Shown: piece after piece, positions 9,463 to 17,758 of the stretch
Numbering within the stretch: the stretch's first letter is position 1
Layout of the letters: every line of letters starts with the position of its first letter
Origin: Bradyrhizobium sp. sBnM-33
Lineage (GTDB): Bacteria > Pseudomonadota > Alphaproteobacteria > Rhizobiales > Xanthobacteraceae
DNA: 64,000 nucleotides
NCBI RefSeq assembly: GCF_032917945.1
Contig: NZ_CP136624.1
Location: 8,246,001-8,310,000, forward strand
Reading direction: 5' to 3'
Notes under the pieces: model-generated
Database searches by the model: none
Seen by the model: the letters and a program-made list of their open reading frames with translations, nothing else
What the model was told of the DNA's origin: nothing
Made by a program: the position numbers and the translations under genes

Positions 9463-9548
9463 CGTCATTGCGAGCGAAGCGAAGCAATCCATTGCGCAGC
9501 ATAACGGATCTATGGATTGCTTCGTCGCTTCGCTCCTCGTAATGACGG
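9463..9548. repeat. Palindromic repeat, CGTCATTGCGAG family, copy C
   Basis: The arms CGTCATTGCGAGCGAAGC and GCTTCGCTCCTCGTAATGACG are inverted, with inner arms GAAGCAATCCAT and ATGGATTGCTTC. The loop holds GCATAACGGAT, the reverse complement of ATCCGTTATGC in the loop of copy B, so B and C lie in opposite orientations. Confidence 0.85.
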
Positions 9549-9965
9549 TGTATACAGCTTCGCGATCTCGCGGCGTATTGCGCCCGAGCTTTGCTACTGA
9601 CTTCCCGCCCTCTCCAATCAGAGGGCGCAGGGAAGACCGGGTGCGCGCCGCACCCGCGGTCTCGTGTGCAATTTGCGCACTAAGAACGCGCACACGAGCA
9701 TACAGGTACAGCGGGAGCATCCCGGCCTGCCCTGCGCAATGGCTTTACGGCTTACTTCGAGCTCTCCCCGGAGAACGGCTCTTTGCCACCGTCGCCCCCG
9801 AGAAGCTTCGCTTCCAAAGGACTTAACGCCAGCACCGCGGCGCCAGGACCACACGACTTCGCCGTACGCTTCCTGCGCGTACGTCTTGCGCATTCAGCGT
9901 CCACCGCATCTCACCGCACGTTCGTGACGATCGCGAGCGCCCCTCATCTGCCGTGAGACGGGCGG
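9549..9965. repeat. Probable high-copy intergenic element of unknown function
   Basis: This stretch has no credible gene, although several frames stay open. A plus-frame translation gives phrases such as PAQWLYGLLRALPGERLF. I recall these from many short 'hypothetical proteins' of Bradyrhizobium and relatives, which suggests a dispersed repeat mistaken for coding sequence. The element is GC-rich and contains short inverted segments, for example GGGTGCG against CGCACCC near 9639-9656. Assignment as a repeat rests on memory, not a search. Confidence 0.5.
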
Positions 9966-10126
9966 AGTTATGCAGATGATTTGCGCTACAAGTTAAGCGA
10001 AATATTTTTGATTGCCGGGCTTGACACGATTTCGGAAAATCAGAAGTGATTTGCCCGTCGTGCCAATTGGCCGCAGCCGCGCATTGAATTTTCGCTTGCG
10101 AGCGCGGCAAATCAGTTGGCGGAGCT

Positions 10127-10210
10127 GTAGGGAGGGCAAAGCGACAGCGTGCCCACCGTGCTCGGTGATAGACGGTGGGCACGGCGCTATCGCGCCTTTG
10201 CCCGCCCTAC
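10127..10210. repeat. Palindromic repeat, GTAGGG...CCCTAC family
   Basis: GTAGGGAGGGCAAAG at the left end and CTTTGCCCGCCCTAC at the right end are inverted copies. Inside, GCCCACCGT and ACGGTGGGC form a second dyad. The element ends 21 bases before the stop of the thioesterase gene and could act as a transcript-end hairpin. Confidence 0.75.
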
Positions 10211-10230
10211 AATTGTCGATACGACTCGGC

Positions 10231-10665
10231 TCAGCCCAGATGCCGCTCCCGCGTCGCGATCAGGTTGCGAATCTCCTTTGATATCGGGGCCGGGCGATGG
10301 GTTTTCTGATCAGTGTTGACCCAGACGATCTCGCCGGTCACGAGTGCGTCACTGCCGCCTTTGAGGAAAATCGCGAGCTCGAAGGTCAGGCTCGAATTGC
10401 CGATTCGCGCGACGCGGGCGCCGACATCGAGCTCCCAGTCGAACCGGACCGGCGCCTTGTATTCGATGACGGATTTGACGACGTGGAAATCGACGCCGGA
10501 TTTCTTGGCGTCGGCATATTGGTCATAGCCGAGCGCGCGAAAATATTCGGTGATGGTGGTGTCGAAGTAGGTCAGGTAATGCGCGTTGAAGACGACGCCC
10601 TGGCCGTCGATTTCGGAATAGCGCACCCGGAACGGGTGGAAGAACCAGAATTGCTCGCGTGACAT
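10231..10665 (-). CDS. Acyl-CoA thioesterase, 4HBT hotdog family (YbgC-like)
   Basis: A 144-residue single-hotdog protein. The family signature RVRYSEIDGQGVVFNAHYLTY holds the catalytic aspartate (in EIDGQG), and the following FDTTITEYFRALG forms the central helix. Members of this group hydrolyse short- or medium-chain acyl-CoA, or 4-hydroxybenzoyl-CoA. The exact substrate is not evident here. Length is normal and the start is the only reasonable ATG in frame. Flanking palindromic repeats on both sides suggest that it is transcribed alone. Confidence 0.85.
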   Translation of the reverse strand: MSREQFWFFHPFRVRYSEIDGQGVVFNAHYLTYFDTTITEYFRALGYDQYADAKKSGVDFHVVKSVIEYKAPVRFDWELDVGARVARIGNSSLTFELAIFLKGGSDALVTGEIVWVNTDQKTHRPAPISKEIRNLIATRERHLG

Positions 10666-10703
10666 GGGGATTCCCGGCTATACCTTTGGGGTGTTCGATT
10701 TTC

Positions 10704-10828
10704 CGTAGCCCGGATGGAGCGTAGCGCAATCCGGGAATGATTGGCCCGCGCGCTCTACGGCCCCGGATTGCGCGGAGCCTGTCATCGGGCGCGCGTTCGC
10801 GCGACCCGTTGGCTCCATCCGGGCTACG
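10704..10828. repeat. Palindromic repeat, GTAGCCCGGATGGAGC family, with the 45-bp nested insert
   Basis: The arms CGTAGCCCGGATGGAGC and GGCTCCATCCGGGCTACG are inverted, with inner arms GCAATCCGGG and CCCGGATTGC. The right arm is interrupted at 10771-10815 by the 45-base sequence that also interrupts repeat copy B at 5472-5516. It lies between the thioesterase and the NicO exporter genes. Confidence 0.85.
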
Positions 10829-10829
10829 C

Positions 10830-11930
10830 TCACAAACACGTCGCGCGTTCGGCGGCGAGGTAGCCGAACAACAAGCCGAGGCCGAACAACAGCACCAGAC
10901 CGGCGGCGCCGAACTCGATGCCGCGCATGATCAGCGCACCGCCGCCCTCGCGCCCGGCGCTCAGCCGTTTTGCCAGACCTTTCGCCGATACGGCAATCAC
11001 TGCAATGGTTGCGACCGTGATCGCGGTACCGAGCCCCATCACAAAAGTCGCGGCGATGCCGGCCAGGAACAGGCCCTGCGCCAGCGAGAATACCAGAACC
11101 AGAATGGCACCCGAGCAGGGCCGCATGCCCACGGCAAAGATCGTCCCCAAACCGCGCCGCCAGCCGCCGGGGCCGGCGAGCTGATCCGGCGTCGGCCCAT
11201 GCGAGTGCCCGCAATGCTCGTCATGAACATGGCCATGGCCGTGATCATGGTCATGTCCATGGTCGTGGTGAGAGCCAGGGTCATGACGATGGTGATGCGC
11301 ATGGCCGTGATCATGATCGTGATGATGAGCCGTGGCCGCCGCCATCGCTACCGCCGGCTTCGCCTGCAACGCGCGCATAAAACCGCCACCCTTGGTCCAG
11401 ACCAGCCGGGCGCCCAAGGCCGCGATCAGGGCGTAGCTGACGATCTCGATCGCCTTCTCCGCGCTGCACATCGTCTTGGCAGTGGAAGACAGCAGCCAGG
11501 CGAACACGGCCACGATCGCCACCGCCACCAGCGCCTGCAAGAACGCCGAGGCGAACGACAGCACGATGCCGCGCCGTGCGGTCTCCTCGTTGGCGACAAG
11601 ATAGGACGAGATCACCGCCTTGCCGTGGCCGGGGCCGGCGGCATGAAAAATGCCGTAAGCAAAGGAGATTCCGAGCAGCGTCCAGACCGCGCTGCCATCC
11701 GATTTCGCCGCGCGGATTGTGGCGGACATTTCGCGGTAGAATTCGGATTGCTTGGCCAAAATCCATCCGATCACGCCGCTGACCTGCGGCTCGGCGGCGG
11801 GCCGCGGACCGCCGAACGGATTCTGCGCCATCAGCGCATGCAAGGCAGCATCGAAAACCACAACGGCCGCGATCACCGCGGCCGTGATTGCGATACCTCG
11901 CGCGAAGCTTGGGGGGAGCATCCGCCTCAC
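10830..11930 (-). CDS. NicO/RcnA-type nickel/cobalt transporter
   Basis: The 366-residue membrane protein has about seven hydrophobic segments. NicO-family motifs FHAAGPGHGKAV and VGMRPCSGAILVLVFS are present. The long cytoplasmic loop (about residues 200-250) is packed with histidine and aspartate (HHHDHDHGHAHHH and similar), as in the RcnA efflux proteins. It probably moves Ni2+ or Co2+ across the inner membrane. Direction cannot be decided from sequence, though the His-rich loop favours export. The start overlaps the stop of the upstream DUF1007 gene by 4 bases (ATGA), so the pair is translationally coupled. The C terminus abuts a palindromic repeat. Confidence 0.88.
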   Translation of the reverse strand: MRRMLPPSFARGIAITAAVIAAVVVFDAALHALMAQNPFGGPRPAAEPQVSGVIGWILAKQSEFYREMSATIRAAKSDGSAVWTLLGISFAYGIFHAAGPGHGKAVISSYLVANEETARRGIVLSFASAFLQALVAVAIVAVFAWLLSSTAKTMCSAEKAIEIVSYALIAALGARLVWTKGGGFMRALQAKPAVAMAAATAHHHDHDHGHAHHHRHDPGSHHDHGHDHDHGHGHVHDEHCGHSHGPTPDQLAGPGGWRRGLGTIFAVGMRPCSGAILVLVFSLAQGLFLAGIAATFVMGLGTAITVATIAVIAVSAKGLAKRLSAGREGGGALIMRGIEFGAAGLVLLFGLGLLFGYLAAERATCL

Positions 11931-12589
11931 GGGCAGTTCACCATGATCTTGTTGGCGAACATCACGCCATAGTTGGAATTGTCGCCGTTCATGAAATTCT
12001 GCTCGTTCAGGCGCTGGGTGTTGGCGGTCTCGTCGTTCGGCCGCTGGAATTGCATCTGGCAGGCGGCGGGCGCACCGATCAGCTTGATCGGGTCCTTGTC
12101 GTCGAACTTGAAGTCGATGAAGTAAGAGGGATCGAATACTTCCAGCGCCAACTGCTTCGATGTCGCCGGCGCCTTCAGCGGCAGCACGAAATGCAGCGTC
12201 AGCGCGCTGTCCTTGTATTCGAGGTAATAGTCGACCGGCTCGTTGAATTTCGCCTTCTTGCCGTCGGCTTTGGCGAAGGTGAAATAGGCGAAGTCCTTCA
12301 GCGACTCGACATTGGTCTGTGCCAGCGGCGCCAGTTCCTCACGGGTGTAGACGCCCTTGGTCTTGGTCGCGACACCCTGCAGTGCGTATGTCGAGAACAT
12401 GTCATCGAACGTCCAGGCGTGGCGCACACCCGTCATCGCGCCGTCAGGCGCGTAGACCACCTCGCTCCTGGCGGTGATCCAGACATGGGGGTGGGCCTCG
12501 GCCGCGGCCGTGCCGAGCGACAACGCGACGATCAAGCCGAACAATACGAACAGTGCCCGCAACACGCGCCCGCGAAAGCGGGGACCCAT
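11927..12589 (-). CDS. DUF1007 family exported protein
   Basis: A 220-residue protein with a signal peptide (VLRALFVLFGLIVALSLGTAAAEA), so the mature form begins HPHVWI, the conserved opening of DUF1007. Further matches are the WTFDDMFSTYALQG block and a C-terminal cysteine. DUF1007 genes are regularly found beside NicO transporters and are thought to be their periplasmic partner; function is unproven. The 4-base overlap with the transporter gene supports this. The ATG at 12589 starts right at the signal peptide; an ATG at 12646 would add 19 residues. Neither start has a clear ribosome-binding site. Confidence 0.82.
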   Translation of the reverse strand: MGPRFRGRVLRALFVLFGLIVALSLGTAAAEAHPHVWITARSEVVYAPDGAMTGVRHAWTFDDMFSTYALQGVATKTKGVYTREELAPLAQTNVESLKDFAYFTFAKADGKKAKFNEPVDYYLEYKDSALTLHFVLPLKAPATSKQLALEVFDPSYFIDFKFDDKDPIKLIGAPAACQMQFQRPNDETANTQRLNEQNFMNGDNSNYGVMFANKIMVNCP

Positions 12590-12700
12590 ATGCTGTGCTG
12601 TCTCATTTTTGCAGTGTGGCAAAGGCTTTTCCTTCACAACGAACATCAGGGGTTAGGTCCTTGCGTCGCAGCGACGACTCGTTGAAGCAGCGCCAGCTAA

Positions 12701-14791
12701 TCAGGCCGCCGGTGTTGCTTCGAGCAGGCCGCGACGGCGCAACAGCGCGTCGGCCTCCGGCTCGCGACCGCGGAAGGCGACATAGGCGTCCTCGGGGTCG
12801 CGCGAGCCGCCCGACGAATAGATGTCGTCGTGCAGGCGTTTTGCCACCGCGGGATCGAAGATGTCGCCGGCCTCCTCGAATGCGCCGAAGGCGTCGGCGT
12901 CCATCACTTCCGACCACATGTAACTGTAGTAGCCCGATGCGTAATGATCGCCGGAGAAGATGTGGCCGAATTGGGTCGGCCGGTGCCGCAGCGCGATTTC
13001 GGCGGGCATGCCGATCTTCTCCAGCTCCGCCTTTTCGAACGCAGCCACGTCGCGGCTGGCGGCGGCCGGCTGGGTATGGAATTCGAGATCGATCAGCGCC
13101 GAGGAGACGAACTCCACGGTGGCAAAGCCCTGGTTGAATTTTCGCGCGGCGAGGAAGCGCTGCAGCAGGTCGTCCGGCAGCGGCTCGCCGGTCTGGTAGT
13201 GCTTGGCGAACTGCCGCAGCACCTGCGGCTGCTCCTGCCAGTGCTCGTAGAGCTGTGAGGGCAACTCGACAAAGTCGGTGAACACGGATGTCCCCGACAG
13301 CGAGGGATAAGTCACATTCGACAGCATGCCGTGCAGGCCGTGGCCGAACTCGTGGAACAGGGTGCGCGCGTCGTCCGGCGACAGCAGCGACGGCTGGCCG
13401 TCGGCGCCCTTGGCGAAGTTGCAAACATTGATGATCAGCGGCGCGACCTCGACGTCGAGCTTCTGCTGGTCGCGCAGCGAGGTCATCCAGGCGCCGGAGC
13501 GCTTTGAGGGCCTGGCGAAGTAATCGCCATAGAACAGCGCCTTGTGCTTGCCAGCGGCGTCCTTGACCTCCCAGACCCGGACATCCGGATGCCAGACCGG
13601 GATGTCCTTGCGCTCCGAGAAGGTGATCCCGAACAGGCGGGTGGCGCAGTCGAAGGCGGCCTCGATCATGTGGTCGAGCACCAGATAGGGCTTTATAGCT
13701 GCATCGTCGAAATCGGCCCGCCGCTGCCGCAGCTTTTCGGCGTAGTAGCGCCAATCCCACGGCGCCAGCGCGAAGTTGCCGCCCTCCTCCGCGATCAGCG
13801 CCTGCAGGGCGTCGCGGTCGGCGAGCGCCCGCTCCCGGGCCGGCTTCCAGACCCGCTCCAGGAGGCTGCGCACCGCCTCCGGCGTCTTGGCCATGGAATC
13901 CTCCAGCCGGTAGGCGGCGTAGGTCGGAAAGCCCATGATCCTGGCGGCCTCCTCGCGCAGCGCGAGGATCTCGACGATGGTGGCGTTGTTGTCGTTGGCG
14001 TTGCCATTGTCGCCCCGCGCGGTGAAGGCCTTGAAGACTTTCTCGCGCAGGTCGCGGCGGGAGGAGCTCTTCAGGAACGGCTCGACCGAGGAGCGCGACA
14101 GTGTCACGATCGCCTTGCCCGCCATGCCGCGCTCTTCAGCGGCGGCCTTGGCCGCAGCGATAAAGGCCTCCGGAAGGCCGTCGCGGTCATCCTCGCCGAG
14201 CTCCATGAACCAGTCCTGCTCGTCGCCGAGCAGATGGTGGCTGAACGCGGTGCCGAGCTGGGCCAGCCGCTCGTTGATCTCGGCACGGCGCTTCTTGGCA
14301 GTCTCGTCGAGGCCGGCGCCGGCGCGGTAGAAATTGGTGTAGGTGCGCTCCAGGAGCCGCATCTGCTCGCTGGTCAGGCCGAGCGTGGCGCGGTTCTCGT
14401 GCAGCAGCGCGATGCGGCCGAACAGCACCGCGTTCATCATGATCGGGTTCCAGTGCCGCGCCATCCGCAAGGAGACTTCCTTGTCGATCTCGAGAATCGC
14501 CGGATTGGAGTGCGCCGAGACCAAGTCGTAGAACACGGCAGAGACCTTCGCGAGCAGCTTGCCGGAGCGCTCCAGCGCCGTGATGGTGTTGGCGAAGTCC
14601 GGCACTGAGGGATCATGGGTGATCGCCGCGATCTCGGCGGCGTGATCGGCAAAGGCCTGCTCGAAGGCGGGCAGGAAATGTTCCGGCTGGATCTCGCTGA
14701 AGGGCGGTGTCTCGAACGGCGTCTGCCACGGCCGGAGCAGCGGGTTTTCGCCAGCTTCCGAACGGGCCGCCGTCTGCAGGGTTTCTGACAT
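12701..14791 (-). CDS. dcp: M3 family metallopeptidase, peptidyl-dipeptidase Dcp type
   Basis: A cytosolic zinc peptidase of 696 residues that trims dipeptides from oligopeptides. The zinc motif HEFGHGLHGML is present, followed by the downstream DFVELPSQLYEHW segment with the third zinc ligand region. The substrate-binding block GHIFSGDHYASGYYSYMWSE lies near the C terminus. The pattern LSGTSVFTDFVELPSQ is closer to Dcp than to oligopeptidase A. The start MSETLQTAAR at 14791 has GGGAA upstream. The frame stays open a further 160 codons, but that part is not protein-like and overlaps the plus-strand gene at 14966. Confidence 0.93.
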   Translation of the reverse strand: MSETLQTAARSEAGENPLLRPWQTPFETPPFSEIQPEHFLPAFEQAFADHAAEIAAITHDPSVPDFANTITALERSGKLLAKVSAVFYDLVSAHSNPAILEIDKEVSLRMARHWNPIMMNAVLFGRIALLHENRATLGLTSEQMRLLERTYTNFYRAGAGLDETAKKRRAEINERLAQLGTAFSHHLLGDEQDWFMELGEDDRDGLPEAFIAAAKAAAEERGMAGKAIVTLSRSSVEPFLKSSSRRDLREKVFKAFTARGDNGNANDNNATIVEILALREEAARIMGFPTYAAYRLEDSMAKTPEAVRSLLERVWKPARERALADRDALQALIAEEGGNFALAPWDWRYYAEKLRQRRADFDDAAIKPYLVLDHMIEAAFDCATRLFGITFSERKDIPVWHPDVRVWEVKDAAGKHKALFYGDYFARPSKRSGAWMTSLRDQQKLDVEVAPLIINVCNFAKGADGQPSLLSPDDARTLFHEFGHGLHGMLSNVTYPSLSGTSVFTDFVELPSQLYEHWQEQPQVLRQFAKHYQTGEPLPDDLLQRFLAARKFNQGFATVEFVSSALIDLEFHTQPAAASRDVAAFEKAELEKIGMPAEIALRHRPTQFGHIFSGDHYASGYYSYMWSEVMDADAFGAFEEAGDIFDPAVAKRLHDDIYSSGGSRDPEDAYVAFRGREPEADALLRRRGLLEATPAA

Positions 14792-14965
14792 CACAATTCC
14801 CGTTTTTGCCTCGTTTTCTTGGGCTGAAACCGCTACCGATTTCGCTCGAAAACGCTCCAGAAGATGCGGCAATCTATAGCACGCGATGCGGCATTTTTGG
14901 GCCTTTTGCGCTTGATAGATGGGGCCTTTTCGGAGAGATTGCGCCCCTTGAACAGGACCTTTTTC

Positions 14966-15226
14966 ATGAGCCCACAGCCCGCCTCCACCTCCTCCCGCAC
15001 GATCGCCTGGCAGAGCGTCATCACCGTCATCTCGGCGGCGATCCTGATCGGCGCGGAAGTGTTCGGCGCGGCGTTTGCCGGCGGCTGGGCGCTCGCGATC
15101 CTGTTCGGCCTCGACGACACCAGCGCGCACATTCTCCAGGCGGTGCTGTTCGGCATCGGCGTGCTGATCATGGTGGCGTTCATCCGCACCGCGCAGCGCA
15201 TCGAGCCGTTCTTCAAGCGCGCCTGA
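14966..15226 (+). CDS. Small two-helix membrane protein
   Basis: The 86-residue product begins MSPQPASTSSRTIAWQ. It has two hydrophobic helices (SVITVISAAILIGAEVFGAA and ILQAVLFGIGVLIMVAFI) and a short basic tail ending RIEPFFKRA. AGGA lies 9 bases before the ATG; an ATG at 14864 would add 34 residues without support. I do not recognise a named family, though small proteins of this kind are common in Bradyrhizobium. It diverges from the M3 peptidase gene. No function is assigned. Confidence 0.65.
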   Translation: MSPQPASTSSRTIAWQSVITVISAAILIGAEVFGAAFAGGWALAILFGLDDTSAHILQAVLFGIGVLIMVAFIRTAQRIEPFFKRA

Positions 15227-15420
15227 CGCGCGTTCAAGAAAGCGCTGCGGCACAGGCGCTAAAGCGTTCATCGCCTGCCCAAGAAAATCTTAACTTCCAT
15301 TCATGTTTGTCGTGAGCCGTGCGCGCTGCGAACGCTTTCGTAAGCACACGTCGGGGAAATTTGTCCCCAGCCTAAAAAAATTCTTGCGAACCAGAATCAA
15401 AAGTCTTATTTCCAGCCTTG

Positions 15421-15664
15421 CCCAATTTCGCACGTGCCTGTGGTCGTGTGTCAGTCGGTAGGTATCCGGACAAGAGGCCGGACAGCCGCCAAGGGATGAA
15501 GAACCGAGGGTCGCTCCTGCTCGAGTGGCCAGCATCTCTCTCAAGAGATGCCGTTGAAGGTCTCTCCATCCTTTGCAACCGTGACTGGCAGCCGGAGGCG
15601 AACCGGCGCACCCCGCTCTCAACGGGGGACGCGACTTAAAGCAACGACGGATCGGGCTTTTTTG
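15421..15664 (+). ncRNA. Structured 5' leader of ornithine decarboxylase, speF-like RNA
   Basis: The 656-base gap before the decarboxylase has no gene but contains clear RNA structure. A perfect 8-bp hairpin lies at 15532-15551 (GCATCTCT, loop CTCA, AGAGATGC). A CCCCG/CGGGG hairpin lies at 15611-15627, and a CCGG/CCGG pair near 15593-15605. A run of six T follows at 15658-15663. Alphaproteobacterial ornithine decarboxylase genes are known to carry the conserved speF RNA motif in this position (Corbino et al. 2005). I infer that identity from context and structure; boundaries are approximate. Confidence 0.6.
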
Positions 15665-15882
15665 GTCTCTACCGGCATTCCACCGCCGGCGCGGGCTACT
15701 GAAAAGGCTTGTCCTTCATTGCCAGGTGTGCGGGCGGGAAAATTCCCAACCAATCCACGGCAGCACAATTCGGTTCTTGAGTTCGAGGCTTCGTCGCGTC
15801 TCCATCGTGCGACAACGCCAAAGCACTCACGTCCGAGATCAAATTTGAACGGGACCCGTCGCTGGGCCGTTTGGAGGGTGCT

Positions 15883-17025
15883 ATGACCGAACGTATTCAG
15901 GAATTCCTGCGTAACCGCCGCAGCGAGGGCCAGGACACCGAGCCGTGCCTCGTCGTCGACCTCGAAGTCGTGCGCGACAACTACCAGACCTTTGCCAAGG
16001 CGCTGCCCGACAGCCGCGTGTTCTACGCGGTGAAGGCCAATCCTGCGCCCGAAGTGCTGTCGCTGCTGGCCTCCATGGGCTCCTGCTTCGACACCGCGAC
16101 CGTCGCCGAAATCGAAATGGCGATGGCTGCCGGTGCGACGCCGGACCGCATCTCCTATGGCAACACGATCAAGAAGGAGCGCGACATCGCGCGCGCCTTC
16201 GCGCTCGGCATTCGCCTGTTCGCGGTCGACTGCGCCGCCGAAGTCGAGAAGATCGCGCGTGCCGCTCCCGGCGCAAAGGTGTTCTGCCGCATTCTTTATG
16301 ACTGCGCAGGTGCCGAGTGGCCGCTGTCGCGCAAGTTCGGCTGCGACCCGGAGATGGCGGTCGAGGTGCTCGACCTCGCCAAGCGCTTGGGGCTGGAGCC
16401 GGTCGGCATCTCGTTCCATGTCGGCTCGCAGCAGCGCAAGGTGAAGGCGTGGGACCGCGCGCTCGCGATGGCCTCGACGGTGTTCCGGGACTGCGCGGAG
16501 CGCGGGATCAACCTGTCCATGGTCAACATGGGCGGCGGCTTCCCGACGAAGTACCTCAAGGACGTTCCTCCGGTCGTGCAGTACGGCCGGTCGATCTTCC
16601 GTGCGCTGCGCAAGCACTTCGGCAACCAGATCCCGGAGACCATCATCGAGCCGGGTCGCGGCATGGTCGGCAACGCCGGCGTGATCGAGACCGAAGTCGT
16701 CCTGATCTCCAGGAAGAGCGACGAGGACGAGGTGCGCTGGGTGTATCTCGACATCGGCAAGTTCGGCGGTCTGGCCGAGACGATGGACGAGTCGATCCGC
16801 TACGCCATCCGCACGCCGCATGACGGCGCGGAGATGACGCCGTGCGTGCTCGCGGGACCCACCTGCGATAGCGCTGACGTGCTGTACGAGAAGATGCCGT
16901 ATCCGCTTCCGGTGACGCTCGAGATCGGCGACAAGCTGCTGATCGAAGGCACCGGGGCGTACACGTCGACCTACTCGTCGGTGGCGTTCAACGGCATCCC
17001 GCCGCTCAGGACCTACCACATCTGA
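15883..17025 (+). CDS. Ornithine decarboxylase (type III PLP fold, group IV)
   Basis: A cytosolic 380-residue PLP enzyme that decarboxylates ornithine to putrescine. The PLP lysine is K51 in FYAVKANPAPE. The glycine-rich phosphate loop is NMGGGFPTKY, with EPGRGMVGNAG further on. The active-site cysteine block is AGPTCDSADVLYEK, and the C-terminal motif is GTGAYTSTYSSVAFNG. The CDSAD pattern fits ornithine or lysine/ornithine decarboxylase rather than diaminopimelate decarboxylase. The ATG at 15883 has GGAGGG 5 bases upstream; a TTG at 15871 is unlikely. It is preceded by a structured leader, and homospermidine synthase lies downstream on the same strand, so putrescine probably feeds homospermidine synthesis. 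Confidence 0.92.
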   Translation: MTERIQEFLRNRRSEGQDTEPCLVVDLEVVRDNYQTFAKALPDSRVFYAVKANPAPEVLSLLASMGSCFDTATVAEIEMAMAAGATPDRISYGNTIKKERDIARAFALGIRLFAVDCAAEVEKIARAAPGAKVFCRILYDCAGAEWPLSRKFGCDPEMAVEVLDLAKRLGLEPVGISFHVGSQQRKVKAWDRALAMASTVFRDCAERGINLSMVNMGGGFPTKYLKDVPPVVQYGRSIFRALRKHFGNQIPETIIEPGRGMVGNAGVIETEVVLISRKSDEDEVRWVYLDIGKFGGLAETMDESIRYAIRTPHDGAEMTPCVLAGPTCDSADVLYEKMPYPLPVTLEIGDKLLIEGTGAYTSTYSSVAFNGIPPLRTYHI

Positions 17026-17053
17026 GCTGCCTCGCTTCGAGGTCCGATTAGTC

Positions 17054-17075
17054 GGGAGCCGGTGCGCCGGCTCCC
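17054..17075 (+). terminator. Hairpin after the decarboxylase gene
   Basis: GGGAGCCGG (17054-17062) and CCGGCTCCC (17067-17075) form a perfect 9-bp stem with loop TGCG, 28 bases after the stop codon. No T-run follows, so it may be a weak terminator or an RNA-stabilising hairpin. Confidence 0.5.
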
Positions 17076-17148
17076 TCCCCTGACATTGCCAATCAATGAC
17101 AACGCTTTGCGCGGCTTGATCGCCGTTGCGAGCGGGGACTGACGTGCC

Positions 17149-17754
17149 ATGGCTGCTTTGCGGAAAACCACCACTGCCCTCATCCCGAAAGCCGCTCCGT
17201 TCGCGATCCGTGCGGAGCGGGCCTCGGACGTCATCGCGCGCGAAGCGCTGCTGGATGCCTGCTTTGGCGACAACCGCCATATGCGCACCTGCCAGCGCCT
17301 GCGCGACGGACGCGCGCCCGCCGAAGGCCTCAGCCTTTCGGCTGTGAGCAAGGGCCGGCTGGTCGGTACGTTGCGGTTGTGGCACGTCAGCGCCGGGGGC
17401 ATCCCGGCGCTCATGCTCGGCCCGCTGGCGGTGGAGGCTTCCTCCCGGCAGCTCGGGGTCGGGGCTGCGCTGATGGACCACGCGCTCGCGGCGGCGAAGG
17501 CGCGTGGCCATCGCGCGGTACTCCTGCTCGGCGATGCGCCGTACTACGCCCGCTTCGGCTTCTCGGCCGCGAAGACCGGCGAGCTGTCGCTGCCGGGTGC
17601 CTTCGAGCGCGACCGCCTGCTCGGCCTCGAGCTTTGCGAAAACGCGCTTGACGGCGCCTGGGGCATGATCGTTCCGACCGGCGCACGTTTGCCGAAAACA
17701 AAGGCGGTGCGGGCCAGGAAGGCGAAGGCCTTGCTCCTGCCGCGCGTGGCCTAA
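17149..17754 (+). CDS. GNAT family N-acetyltransferase (YhbS-like)
   Basis: A 201-residue GNAT protein. After an N-terminal lysine-rich stretch the fold begins with FAIRAERASDVIAREALLDACFG. The acetyl-CoA loop is the SSRQLGVGAALMDHALAAAK segment, and DAPYYARFGFSAAKTG supplies the late-strand motif typical of YhbS/YbbJ-like members. The acceptor is unknown; given its position between two polyamine genes, a polyamine or related amine is a guess. A basic tail (RARKAKALLLPRVA) ends the protein. A 51-codon reading frame starts 5 bases after the stop and is probably co-translated. Confidence 0.85.
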   Translation: MAALRKTTTALIPKAAPFAIRAERASDVIAREALLDACFGDNRHMRTCQRLRDGRAPAEGLSLSAVSKGRLVGTLRLWHVSAGGIPALMLGPLAVEASSRQLGVGAALMDHALAAAKARGHRAVLLLGDAPYYARFGFSAAKTGELSLPGAFERDRLLGLELCENALDGAWGMIVPTGARLPKTKAVRARKAKALLLPRVA

Positions 17755-17758
17755 GGCC

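Noticed and set aside
9512..9826. 104-codon frame in the repeat-rich region
   Set aside because: It starts inside a palindromic repeat and its phrases seem to come from a dispersed non-coding element.
13544..14608. Long plus-strand frame over the M3 peptidase
   Set aside because: Antisense shadow of a secure gene with HEFGH motif; no protein-like features.
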